64,000 nucleotides of DNA, taken from positions 196,350 to 260,349 of the forward strand of contig MNCI01035273.1 in NCBI GenBank assembly GCA_015680685.1, read 5' to 3'. The position numbers and the translations under genes are program-made. Source of the stretch: Gnetum montanum. Taxonomy: Eukaryota > Streptophyta > Gnetopsida > Gnetales > Gnetaceae. Position 1 is the stretch's first letter. Each line of letters opens with the position of its first letter. The notes under the pieces were generated by a model. It made no database searches. It was not told the DNA's origin and worked only from the letters and a program-made list of their open reading frames with translations. Below, piece by piece: positions 11,330 through 22,834 of the stretch.

Positions 11330-12480
11330 CCATAAGAGTTAAACCATAAGAAGAAATAGTAGTTTCTTCACCAGGTGAAATGCTTCATGGAGATCAATGG
11401 ACACCTTTATAAGGTGTGCATTAATAGCTTGGTTCATTAGTGTGTTCCTAATGCTGACCACCTGCATGTCCTCGAGGATATTCATGAGGGCCCTTGTGGG
11501 GACCATTATGTTGGGAGACACATCTTGATGACAAGGTATTATTAGTCAACACTCTTTAGGATGCTCATCACTTCATCTGCTCTTGTGATCACTGCAACAT
11601 GATGGTGGGATGACCGCTTGAATGGAGAAACCTCAATAATGGATCCAACCACTGAAACCCCTCAACATCTAGGGCATTAACTTCATAGGTCCCATAACAC
11701 CTATATCAAATGGAAAGGTATACATCATAGTTACTATTGACTATTGTATGAATTGGCAGAAGCAACAACTATCATCGATTGTACATCTTTCATAGTTTCT
11801 TGGTTTTTACAATAGAATGTTGTAAATAGGTTTGAGGTGCCATGTGCATTGATTTCTAACAATGATACTCATTTTATAGGCACCACCTTTCAAAAGCTCA
11901 TGCAATGCTTAGGGTAGAACATAAATTAACAACATCCTATGACCTCCAAGCCAATAGTCAAGCTGAGGTCATGAATAGGGAGATCACTAAGATCTTAACC
12001 AAAATAGTTAGTAAATACATGAGAGACTAGAGCACAAAACTCAACGATGCCCTTTGGGCCTATCGCTCAACATAAAAAATCCCTATGATTTGGTGTATAG
12101 AAAACTTCCAACTCTTCCCATTTAGTCCAAGATAAGCATACTTTCTATAGCCTATGACCTTGACCTTGACCTTAGTTTAGCATGGAAAGAAAGACTAATC
12201 AAGCTTAATATGCTAGATGAGAATAGACTAGTGGCCTTTTCCTTGAATAAAGTACACAAGGCATTTAGCAAACAATGACATGACCTCAAAATAAGGAAGG
12301 TAAAATTTCAACCTAGAGACAAGGCCCTTTACTAGAACCCCACACATGTTCTAGAATGAACTAAGTTCCAAATTTTGTGGGAAGAACCTTACATTATCTA
12401 TGAAATTCTTTTTTCTAGGGCCATGTTAATCTACAAACTTGAATGCCCAAGTAAAAAACTATTGGTCAACATGTAGCAAG
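11330..12480 (+). pseudogene. pol: integrase of element A
   Basis: The zinc-binding region shows DIHEGPCGDHYVG near 11480. The catalytic core is recognisable but badly damaged (frameshifts around 11640-11980). The C-terminal part is clearer: LDLDLSLAWKERLIKLNMLDENRLVAF near 12160-12240, and the final segment ILWEEPYIIYEILFSRAMLIYKLE near 12375-12440. The last segment matches the integrase ends of elements B, D and E. Confidence 0.7.
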
Positions 12481-12572
12481 TCAGACCTTTCCATAAGCCT
12501 AAGAGAGCCAATGCTAGCAACACCTCCTTGGATGGATACCCATGCTCAAATTTTTAGATCTCATCCTTTCAA

Positions 12573-12600
12573 CTCAATCGTGGGAGAGATGGCCATCCAT
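12573..12600 (+). promoter_or_regulatory. purine-rich motif at the end of pol (possible internal polypurine tract)
   Basis: AATCGTGGGAGAGATGGCCA directly follows the pol region. Cognates occur at the same place in C (51633-51652), in D (minus, 63442-63464), in E (minus, 22459-22480) and, shortened, in B (35624-35640). The first half resembles the GT[CT][AG]TGGGGG motif in front of each 3' LTR. Confidence 0.5.
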
Positions 12601-14050
12601 GCTAATCATATAAGTGGCTCCTTAGCTTTTATACTTTTTTGTTTTATACTTTTTTATGTTACACTTTATTGTTTTATATGTTTTCCCTTAGATATTTTAC
12701 AATTTCTTTTATATTTTACTTTATTTTAGTTAGATTTTTCTTATGTTTTTGTAATATATGTTTTTCTCTCCTTTATTGCCAACAAGACACAATGATTTTA
12801 TTGCTGTTTGCTAATGGTGATTTGTACTTAATGTTATGTGATTGCTAATGTCTAGATTCTATCTTAGATTTTTTATGGTTGATAACTAAGGCATGTTTTC
12901 TTTTTCACGAAATAGGCAATGAGTTCACATTATCCACCCATCCATAGAACTCTATGGTTTTTCTAGTTTTGGAAATATGATGTCCCTTTCATTAATAAGA
13001 ACTTTAATGAACCTGTGACATTAGTAGTTTCCAAACTTGTGAAGAATTCAAATGGATTGATAAGGATGTGACTTCAAGAGGATTTGATGCTCTTTGTACT
13101 TGCCTATCCTCTTGAGTGCATGAGTGTTTTCATGGATCTCTTAGCATTCCAATGTTGACCAATAACAAGAAGTTAAAGTCTTTGCATGATGTGGTTCCCA
13201 TCCAAAAATCCATAAAAACATAAAATCCAAAAAAAAAAAATGGAAATTCAAAGCACACCGCTTAGATAAAATAATGGGCTATAAGCACTACTTATGGAAC
13301 TAGAAAGACACGATACCCATGCTTGAAGATCCCCTCTAACTAAGGCCTTTTTTCACTTCTTACTTCTCTTTTCTTCTCTTTTAGGAATGGTGATTAATCT
13401 ATGGGAGCATTCTTGTGTCTGGAGGGGATGGATTAGTCTTAGAGCATTAATGCAAAGTTGCTAGAAGTGGTCGGTTTTGATTTGAACTAAGGATGAACAT
13501 TATTGGGTCATTTAACCACAAAATTGACAAGGGACTTCATGTGATCATGATTCAAAACTTCACTCCACCTTCTCTGTCATCCACTAATGCTTTTCATTTT
13601 TCATCTCTCTACCATTTTAGTTTAATATGTTAAAATTCTTAGGTAGCTTCTTCCAGATTAGGTCCTTAACTTTCCATAACCATTAATCAATTGTGGGGTC
13701 CATAAACTCCTTGGTTTGAGGATATGTAAGGGCAAAAAGGGCATGAACCTACTATGGGGAGGATCCACTTGGATTTCCCTTAATTCGATTAGTTAACTTC
13801 CTTATCCTTAGGAATTTTTGCAATCGAATCATTTCGTAGTCCCCATTGGTTGCATTCAACTGTGCACTCCTTAATGGCATTTCTCCAACATAAAAACTTT
13901 ATTCTCCAACCAAAAAATCCAATTTTGTGAATAAACAAGCCCTCTTCAAAATTTTCATCATCTTCACAACTTTTCTAACTCTCTAAGGATCCCAATTTCA
14001 TCCTCAAACTCCTATTTTTTGAAATTTTAAATGAGGAAAATTTTCTCTGT
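12601..14050 (+). other. AT-rich spacer between pol and the third ORF of element A
   Basis: The first part is T-rich with repeated TTTTGTTTTATAC-like units. Open frames at 12439-12848 are by-products of this composition. A short conserved block at 13734-13771 (core GGGCATGAACCTACTATGGG, then GAGGATCCACTTG) recurs in elements B, C and E. No protein is supported. Confidence 0.6.
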
Positions 14051-14145
14051 AGGCTCCATCGACAGGACCCCATCGATAGAGAGGATGGGTAAATAAGACC
14101 TCATCAATAGGACCCCATTGATGCATGACACAAATCCTATAAATA
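14051..14145 (+). promoter_or_regulatory. internal LTR-like promoter upstream of ORF3, element A
   Basis: Repeated CCATCGATAG, CTCATCAATAG and CCATTGATGC palindrome-like units run up to CCTATAAATATGTG, with the TATA box at 14138-14145. The same 14 bases occur in the 5' LTR at about 5624-5637. Matching blocks precede ORF3 in E and D. I infer a promoter for the third ORF. Confidence 0.6.
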
Positions 14146-14291
14146 TGTGATCACACTTTGTCATTTTTCATATTTAAGCTCAAATAAGAGGGGATTTTTT
14201 GAATTTCTCAAAGCCCAGAACCTTCCAAGAGTCATAGCTTCCTGACTGTTTGTTTAATTAACTCCATTCTTCAGTATTGTAGCTACTAGAG

Positions 14292-14581
14292 GCAAGCTCT
14301 TTTTTGTGGGGGACATAAACCTTAGGTTTTTGATGGAAACTTTTTCAAAATTTTTCTAACTCCCATAACGGTTTAACCAATAAACTAACATTAGAACACC
14401 AATTTAAAAATGTTAAACTCTTCTAAAAAACTCCAGTGACCTTCCAAATGTAATAATATTAAAATAATAAATTTGCCATGGTCATAACTTAGTCAAAGTG
14501 TAATTGTCCAATGTGATAAGGTACCTAAAAAGTTATAAGTTACACATTATATGCTAATCCTTGGTTATGTTGTGACCATAG
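14292..14581 (+). other. predicted leader intron before ORF3, element A
   Basis: The 5' site reads AGAG|GCAAGCTC (GC instead of GT, either a GC donor or a decayed GT). A branch-point-like TGCTAAT lies at 14552-14558, and the acceptor AG at 14580-14581 abuts the ATG at 14582. Equivalent sites in E are GT..AG with the same branch motif. D has the donor CTGGAG|GTAAGC. Confidence 0.6.
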
Positions 14582-16505
14582 ATGGTACCTAAGGGAAAGC
14601 ACATGCAGGAGGGAGAACCATCCCAACCAAGGGATAAACAACCAAGAACTAGAAAGGGCCAAGAATAGCCCTAGGAGTAGGTAGTAGAAATCCATGCAAT
14701 GAAACCCCTTCAGGAGGAGCCCAAAGTGGAATCTATTAGACAGATTCCCAAAGAAGTAACCACAACTGAATAATCTCACCGAGATGAGGCACCAAAGCAA
14801 AGACTGAATCTTGAGGTCACCTTGACAAAGGCTTGTCTCAAGCAAATAGCAGCTAAGGAGGTTTAGAAATCTATGCTCCAATAGTTAAAATTTTGATACT
14901 TGGAGTTTTCTCTTCCAAAAGTTAAAGCTCAATTGCAAAACTCTTCCATGTGGCCCACCATCACTTCTAGTTGCGAGTGGTACATGGGAGAGACATATCT
15001 ATTTTGGAACAATCAGCAAGTCAATTCAATGATCAAAATCAAGGACATTTTTATGTCCTACTTGATGAAAGCAATCTCTAAGGCCCTGAGTTTACTAAAG
15101 ACTGGGACCAATCTTGTAGAAATTCCAACGTAGGTAGTTCCAAGTGTCATGAAAGAATGGACACATCAATGTTATTGGGTAGATCATAAAGAGTTTGGTG
15201 CACTCACCATGGAAAAATGTGCATATTTTAAAATTGTAGCCTTTTACCTTAATCCAACAGTGAGGCCCAAAAAGATCACAACTTTCTTGCTTGTATGTGT
15301 GCCACTCTAAGCAATAGATTCCCAGTTAACCTTCCATAGCTAATCTATCTTGAGATAGAAAAGTGCATCAAGGAAAATGAATGTGGAAGGAAGGCACTTC
15401 CTTTTCCATGTATCATTAGAAAATTATGTAAAAGGGGAGGCATAATCCACTATGTAAATGATATATTCTGATGTGCTCCACCTACCTCTTGGGCAGAAAT
15501 GATTAAGAATAAGATGCCTACAAAGGTTATCTAAGAAGAAGAGCAGTAACAACCACCTCCACCACCCACTCATGAGACAACACTGGAGGCCCACACTACC
15601 ATTGAGTGCATGCGCAAACTTTGAGAGCCGCTCTTGTAGTAGTAGCAGCAGAAAGTAGGAACAAGTGATGGTGATCCATCTATGTATAGACCAACCATGA
15701 GCCACCTCAATGAAGTGGCTTGAATCATAAGCCAAATGGAGGGTGGAACACCAATTTTCTCAACCCAAAGAATGCAAGTTCCCACAAGGTTGAATCTAAG
15801 TGCTCAAGAGGTAATGGTTTCTTTCTCACAATATTAGTAATTCCCATATATCTTTGAGAACATCGCTAGCTTTTTGGTACATTTGGAGGAGGGTGAGGGG
15901 GTAACTATCCTAGTGATGCAGCATCATGGGTAGAAGATAGCGGTCGAAGTAGTTGCTGATAAAGCAGTCAAAGCACTCAATGCACTTGTAATGTCTATAC
16001 CAAATGTTTCTACAATTAGAGATGTGCAAACATCTAGAGGAACTCTTAGTGATAGATTAAGCATAGCCTAACATGAGGAATTGCTGGACCAACTGGTGGA
16101 AATTAAGCAATTGATTCTAGATGTTATTGATCTTTCGAAAACCATCACTACAACCCAGTCAGAGTTGCTCAAGGCAAAGGGTAAATGCATAATCATGGAG
16201 GGGCAACATGAAACAACCAGAGCAAAAAACCAATGCTTGGCCATGAAGGTTGTCAATTTAAGAGCTTGCCTCACTATTCTTGTGTTGCTTAACCAAGCAA
16301 TAGCACATGATGAAGCTTTTCAACAACTTCAAAAGAGACTTAAGAGGTTCAAGATGTGAAGAAGTTGGTGGTATTTGACTAGTCCTTGGCCAATGCTACA
16401 ATGCATAACATCTAGAAGGACTTGGTCCAAACGCGCTATGAGAATGAGGCCCTAGCGGTAGAAAATCACTTATGGAATGTTGATGCACAAAAGTAGCAAA
16501 TGGTA
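14582..16505 (+). pseudogene. third ORF (ORF3) of element A, N-terminal and coiled-coil part
   Basis: The start MVPKGKHMQEGEPSQPR follows the predicted acceptor directly. The first ~350 residues fit, in my reading, the domain called putative plant transposon protein that accompanies Athila elements. The best-kept stretch is in E (LPFPCLITKICKRVGI), and the A equivalent lies near 15390-15440. A long helical, heptad-like region follows (16081-16359, TITTTQSELLKAKGKC). The reading frame changes several times and has many stops. The ORF continues in the inverted block 16507-16620 (reverse complement) and then at 23402. Its role in the element life cycle is unknown; no signal peptide or membrane segment is obvious. 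Confidence 0.65.
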
Positions 16506-16739
16506 NCATGGACTTCCTTTATCAAGAGGTTTTTATTATTTATTGCAAACCTCTTTAGTTTAGCATTTACCCTAGCTAGATGCTCCTATTGTTGATGGAT
16601 AAATTCTACCATTTGCTACTTTTGTGCATCAACATTCCATAAGTGATGATTTTCTACCGCTAGGGCCTCATTCTCATAGCGCGTTTGGACCAAGTCCTTC
16701 TAGATGTTATGCATTGTAGCATTGGCCAAGGACTAGTCN
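16506..16739. other. N-bounded inverted block, likely scaffolding error
   Basis: Between single Ns at 16506 and 16739, the stretch 16607-16738 is the reverse complement of 16377-16505, differing mainly by a three-base insertion. The rest (16507-16606), once inverted, continues ORF3 of element A, and its end GTCCATG joins the resumed ORF3 at 23402-23406. A contig placed in the wrong orientation explains this fully. Confidence 0.85.
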
Positions 16740-17331
16740 TACATATTTGTTGTTGGGTGACTAAGCAATAATGCTACTGGGCGTACCAAGTAATAATGCT
16801 ACTGGGATTACCAAGCAAATACATGTTATGCTCGAAGTGGTCATACTTATGTGTGTAATCTATCTTGCTTAATGGCCTCATTAATGTAATAACTAGGAAA
16901 TATTTAATAACTAATTAAAAGCATTTAATAAATAATTGGAAATAGTAAATGCATAAATAAAATAGCTAATCTATCCAAAGTGCTACAAGTTTTATCAGAA
17001 CGCTCATCTTTATTGCCACACATACTATCATGCTCATGTACAACAATGCTTGAATAAAGATTCATACACTCAATGACTCTTGCTACAGGCACTCAAAGGA
17101 AAAATTCTAACTTTAAATGGAAAAAATGCAAGAGCTCTGCTACAACTACAATTTACTTATGTCATAAATGCAGTTGCAAGTGCATATTTATAGTTGACAC
17201 ATGATACTACATCAATGGGGCCACGTTGATGCATGATATGATGTGTCAACTAGGCCTTGTCGATGAGGCCTAAACGATGAGGCCACGTCGATGAGGTCAC
17301 ATTGAAGCAACCGATAGAACACGACTCATCA
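16740..17331 (-). repeat. 3' LTR fragment of element E
   Basis: In minus orientation it starts TGATGAGTCGTG at 17331 and carries repeated GACCTCATCGACG-type units and a TATA-bearing stretch. It runs to the scaffold N at 16739, so its far end is missing. The purine motif GTGGGGGTA lies just before it on the minus strand (17332-17340). Confidence 0.75.
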
Positions 17332-17569
17332 TACCCCCACAACTGAATGAAAACTCATTCTCAAGTTTTTTTTACAAAATTAGGAAGGTATCAGATTATT
17401 GACTGACTTTTCTTCAAATAAAACAACTAACTAACTTGACAAAAAATGAAGTGTATGGATCAATACATTACAAAAAATGAAGGTGTTCAAGACAAAAAAT
17501 TGAACACCATGACTCAAATCTTTAAAATTGGATAGCACGTTCCTTGATGATGTGAAGCTTATTGGAGAG

Positions 17570-20428
17570 GCTCAAGTGGTCCCATGTGGTGGTGGTTCCT
17601 GAGGCTCCAAGGAACCTTCACCACCTTCATGCATGGGTAGTTGAGGTGCTTGTGATTATCCTACTACTTCTGCGATTCTCGAGCAGGAGGCAGAAAACAT
17701 CCAGCAGTGTTTTCATTTTCTCCTTCTTACTCCTAGGATCATGCACTATCCATGTAGCTTCCCTAATGTGGGTTGGAATAGGCACATCCCAAAGACATGG
17801 GATTGTTGAAAACAACTCCTTTGTGTTGATGAACTAGGTAGCAAACTGTTTGCATTCAATATCAAATGCCTTTACTATGTCTTTCAACTCCTAGTAATCA
17901 TTCATCCATTTGTCTAGGTTCTTAGTGATAGATCATTAATCTCTGAATCGTCCTCTAAGAACTTTGAGTTTAGTGTTTGTTGTCTTAAGCTTCTACTTGG
18001 TGTCTTTGTGATGCTTAAACTCAGCCTCATATAAGAGATATGAGCTAGCCACTTGTTTCTCCAATTTTGACCACAACCATCTAGCAGTTAGCATTGCTAG
18101 GTTTGCATAATGAAAATTGGCCAACTCCATGTACTCTATCATCTCCTTGATTTGCAACTCCTTCAAGCGGATCTCTACTTTGTTGTAAGCATCAATCCCA
18201 TCAAGGATGGGCTGCCACATCTCTCTTCCTTACTAGAGTTGCTGAAGGGATTCATTCATTTTTATCTTTTCCATCTATATGTGTTTTTCATTAACTTCTT
18301 TCTACAAGCCAACCTGGTCCCTATAGTGAGTTTTCACTTTCTCAAATTTGAGTGCTTCATTCTTCTAGGCAGCGATCTCAATGGCAAACTTTTAACGTAG
18401 GGTGCATACCTCTACCATTGATAGATTGTGATTTTAAGTGGAAAATTTCCTCAATTTAGTATTTACCTTGGCAAGCTACTCCTACTATTGACGAATGAAT
18501 TCTTGCATTTGATCTTTCTAAGCATTAACATTTTGCAAGTGATGATTTTGTGTAGTCAATGCTTCATTCTCTTAGTGTATCTGATTCAAGTCCTTTTTGA
18601 TTGAGTGCATTTTAGCTTCTACTACAGACTATTTAAAGATGGCCATCACTACCTCCTTATTAACTTTTTGAAATTGTTCTTGAAGCTATTTGATAGCTTC
18701 ATCCCTTGTCATTGTTGGGCTAAGGATTACTTGTTCAGCAAGTCGAGAATGAAGTTTAGTAACCTCCATGACCAAGTGTTGATTTTTCTCTTAGGCCATT
18801 TCTAGTTGTCCCTCCAAAATAATGTATCTACACCTTGCATTCAATAGCTCCGACTAGGTTGTGGTGATGTTCTCTAGAAGATCAAAAATGTTCGAAGTTG
18901 GTTGCCTAGTTCCTACCAATCGTTCTAGCAACTTTTCATGCTGGGCTACATCTAACTTCCAACTAACCATGCCTATGGATGTCTACACATCTTGAAATGT
19001 AAATACATTTGGTACAGATGTTGCAGGTGTGTTCAATGTTTCTGCTACACAGTCAGCCACTACTTCTACCACTGTCTCCTATCCTTGGTGCTACATCACC
19101 AAGACAGTTGCCTCTTCACCTTCCTCCAACCTCACCAAGAAAGTGGTGGCATTCTCAAATATTTGTGGGAATGGATGATGTGTTCCTAGTGACACTGTCA
19201 CCTCTTGAGTGTTGGGATCCAACCTTGAAGATAGTTGCATTCTTTGAAATGAGAAAATAGGACCACCCCTCTCCATCTAGCTAACTGTTCGAGCCACCTC
19301 ATTAAGGTGACTCATTGCTAGCTGGTACATAGATGGATCCACCCCACTCGTTCCTGCTTATTATTCTTGTTCACTTAACAGCTATTCTTAAATTTTTTAC
19401 AAATGTTTAATAGTTATGCAGGGCTCCAGTGTTGTTTCTTGAGTGGGTGGTTGTGGCGGTAGCTCCTCTAATTGAGTCATTGTTGGCATCTTCTCTTTCA
19501 TGATCTTAGACCATGAAGCCAAAGGAGTATGCTTGAGTGTGTCATTGGAGTAGCGAACGATGCCTACCCTCTTACAAATTTTTGTTATGAGGCATGGAAA
19601 GGGTAGGGTCTTCCTTTCACATTCATTTTCTTTGAAAATTTTTTTAATCTCCAAGTATAGCAGTTGTGGAAGGTTAATAGGGAACTTCTTACTTAGAGTA
19701 GTGCATGCTCAAGTAGAGAAAGTAGTCACCTTACTTAGCCTCATTGTTGTATTGAAGTGATAGGCTACAATCTTGAAATAAATCCACTCCACTGGTTTGA
19801 GTGCACCATAATCCTTATGGTCTACCTTGTAGCAACATTGGGTCCACTCCTTCTTGGCCTTAAGATCACCTTGCATGGATAATTTTGCCAGCTATGTTCT
19901 AATGTTAGGCAACCCAAGTGCTTGTGCAATAGCTTTTGCCAAATAGAACACCTGAATGTCCTTAATCTTGACTATGGATCCCAGCCTTTGACTATTCTAG
20001 AAGAGGTATGTTTCTCACATGTACCACTCCCCACTGGATGTGATGATTGGCTACATGGACAAGGTTTGCAATTGACTCTTGACATCCTCTAGAGCCTTCT
20101 CTAAAAATGGCCCAAAGTTAATCTCCTAAAGAATGGATCATTGAATTTCTCAGGACTTGATGATATCAAGGTAGGCTTGAGTCAAAGTGACCTCAAGCCT
20201 TGGCATGAGACCAGGAACTTCTTCTCTTTGTGATTGTTTAATCGACACTTCTTCATCTAGAGTCTATCAAACAAATTCCGCTTCGGGCTCCTCCTGAAGA
20301 GGTCCCATTACATGGGTTACCTCTAGTAGTTGTTGGCCTTGTTCTTGTTGGCTCCTTCTAGGTCTAGGTTTTTTCTCCCATGGTTGCGAGGTTTCTCCTT
20401 CCTATGAACATTTATGTTTTGTTGACAT
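17570..20428 (-). pseudogene. ORF3 of element E
   Basis: The ATG at 20428 directly follows the predicted acceptor (AG at 20430-20429). The N-terminal third contains a frame-kept segment at 19654-19397 with KTLPFPCLITKICKRVGI and YSNDTLKHTPLASW, which I relate to the putative plant transposon protein domain of Athila elements. The middle is helical and coiled-coil-like (for example 18220-17993, with KVEIRLKELQIKEMIEYMEL). The C-terminal part shares REATWIVHDPRSKKEKMKTL with A and D, followed by a Pro-rich end. Several stops and frameshifts make it nonfunctional. Confidence 0.7.
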
Positions 20429-20747
20429 CTGTAATCATAATAAGACCATCGATTAGCAATTATTATGTAACTATAAAATATTTGGGATACCTTAACTCTT
20501 GAGGATAGTCACACTTGGCTAAGTTGTGATTATGAATAATTTAATTAATGTAATTATCATTTATTTATGTATTATCATTAATAAATCATCCCAAAGGTTG
20601 TTGGAAGGGTTAATTTATGAAAAAGTTATTGTTTATATGTTGTTAAGGTTATCAACCCTTTGGGGGAGTTAGGAAAATTTTCAAAAATTTTCTTCAATTT
20701 TTCATTGCAAACCTTAAGGTTTGCGATTCCTATGATAAAGATCTTAC
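20429..20747 (-). other. predicted leader intron before ORF3, element E
   Basis: Minus-strand donor ATAG|GTAAGATC begins at 20747. The branch-like TGCTAAT lies at 20458-20452, and the acceptor CAG sits immediately before ATGTCAAC at 20428. Length 319 nt. Placement relative to TATA and ATG is the same as in element A. Confidence 0.65.
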
Positions 20748-20894
20748 CTATGGTAAGCATAGGATCAAAAAATGAAGTGATTTAGAAAAATGGTTGGGAA
20801 GTTATGAGCTCTGGAAGGTTTTGGGCTTTGAAAAATTTCAAAAACTTCCCTTGTGTTATGAGTAAATGGCAAAAAATTACAAAGTGTTTGGCAG

Positions 20895-20985
20895 TATATA
20901 TAGGGTTTTTGCAATGCATCGATGAGGCCTAGTCAACTGGGCCTCATCGACTAGGGTGGATGTGTCGATGGGACCTCAACAATGC
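20895..20985 (-). promoter_or_regulatory. internal LTR-like promoter before ORF3, element E
   Basis: On the minus strand, units such as CCCATCGACACATCC, CTAGTCGATGAGGCC and CCTCATCGATGC lead to CCCTATATATACTGCC, with the TATA at 20902-20895. The distance from TATA to the leader donor (20747) is about 150 nt, as in A and D. Confidence 0.6.
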
Positions 20986-20989
20986 AACT

Positions 20990-22558
20990 GTTGACCACCA
21001 TGGTCAAACTTTGACTTTAGTCAAACTTGCAAAATATGAAGATTTTTTGAGTGAAATTGGTATCAAATGAAAGCTTAAAAGACCAAGAATAGTATGAAAA
21101 CATGAAGAGAGGGTTTTTAAGCTCATAAATTTAGAAAAATGGAGGAAATTTGATTTAATGGATGAATGAAATGAAAGATTAAGGAGTACTGAGCAGTTTA
21201 CGCAATGGAAAATGCAAAAGATAGGATTGTAGCGATGTTAAAGGTAAGGAACCTTAACCAACCAAGCCAAGAGGTATGCAAGTGGGTCCTTCCCATAGCA
21301 GGCTCATGCCCTTTTTGTCATTACATAACCTCAACTAAGAAATTTGTGGGCCCCATAGTTGATTTAATGACATGACAAATTAAGGACCAACCCAAAAGAA
21401 TCTACTCAAGAATCCCAACACATCATACTAAGACATAGAGCATAACATAGAGCACGACAATGAGGTGAATTATGGTAGCATGGATGGATGATAGAGAAGA
21501 TGGAATGGAGTTTCAAATTGAGGTCATAAGAAGTCCCTTGTGAAATTTGTGTTTAAAATGATTCAAGAAGTTCCATCCTTAATCCAGACCAAAACCAGCT
21601 ACTTTCAGTGACTTTGCATTGCCACTCTAAGATCGATTCATTCACTCAAGACGCAAGAATGCTTTCACAAAACAACCACCAATTCACAAAGAGAAGAAAA
21701 GAGAAGTAGGAAGTGAGAGATAGGGGACCTTCAAGCATAAGTTCATGATGTTCAAGTCCCATAATCATTTCTTATATCCCTTTTATTTTTCCAAGGGATG
21801 TGCTTTAAATTTCCATTGTTTCTTTTTCTAAAATGTGAACCACACCATGAAACAATATTATTTGACTTCTTATTAGTGGTTGGTGTGCAATGGTAAGAAG
21901 TCCATGAAAAACACTCGAGCACTCAAGCAAGAAGAATAGGACAAAGAGTAATGAGTCTGCTTGAAGTCACACTCTTTACAAACCTTTGAATCCTTCCTAA
22001 TTCTAGAACTACCAAGGTTACCAATTGATTAAAAATTTCTTTAATGGAAGGGAGCTCAAATTCCCAAAACAAGGAAAACCATAGAGTTCTTTGGATGGGC
22101 AGATGACATGGACTCACTGCCTGTTCCATGAAAAATAAACCATGTCAAAGTCATCAGACATTAGAATTCAAAAATAGAAATGAGACATTGACAATCACAA
22201 CATTAAGCACAAACCATCATTAGTAACCAGCAACAATGGCACTGTGTCCTATGACAATAAAGCACTTTTTATTAGCAAAAAAAAAAAAAAATATCACACT
22301 TCGACAAAACTAAACAAAGTAAAATATATAAGAAAGTGTAAAATAGTCAAGAAGGTTCAAATGTACTAAAGATAGTGTAAAATTAGAAAAATTTGAAAAA
22401 TCAAAAACATGAAAAAAAAGGTAGAAAAATTGAGAGGCCATGGTAATGGTCAACACGAATGGCCATCTCCCCCACAACTGAGTTGAAATAAGGAGATCCA
22501 AAAAATACAACGTGGTTGTCCACCCATTGAGGTGGTGTTTACACTGGCCTATCTTGGT
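20990..22558 (-). other. spacer of element E between integrase remnant and ORF3
   Basis: AT-rich, mostly noncoding. It contains the conserved block at 21280-21318 (minus: GGGCATGAGCCTGCTATGGG, then AAGGACCCACTTG) and the pol-end purine motif at 22459-22480. It ends with the A-rich counterpart of the T-rich repeats seen in A and C. Open frames here look incidental. Confidence 0.6.
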
Positions 22559-22559
22559 T

Positions 22560-22834
22560 AGAGGAAAGGCTTCACTTGTTGGACCAATTACCTTTTATTT
22601 GGGCTATTAGATTTGTAAATTATCATGGCCCTAGAGGGAAAGGTTTGATCAATCATATAAGGTCCATCCCACAATGTTTGGAATTTTTTCTTTTGGGGTA
22701 CATGTGTGGGGTTCCAATAAAGAACTTTATCTCCTAGTTGAAGTTTTACTTTCCTGATTCTAAGGTCATGATGTTGCTTGTTGAATGCCTTGTTCACCTC
22801 ATTCAAGGATAAGGCCACTAATTTAATGCCTTGT
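22560..22834 (-). pseudogene. pol: integrase C-terminal remnant of element E
   Basis: Minus-strand frame with GIKLVALSLNEVNKAFNKQ, QLGDKVLYWNPTHV and LWDGPYMIDQTFPSRAMIIY. This is the end of the gypsy integrase and is better preserved than in A. It is cut abruptly at about 22834, where LTR sequence begins. Confidence 0.75.

Noticed and set aside
12439-12848. Two overlapping Phe/Leu-rich open frames
   Set aside because: They come from the T-rich spacer after pol; the first ~30 codons are an out-of-frame copy of the integrase end.
16376-16740. Large hairpin or foldback element
   Set aside because: Ns on both sides and restored ORF3 continuity after inversion point to a misplaced contig.
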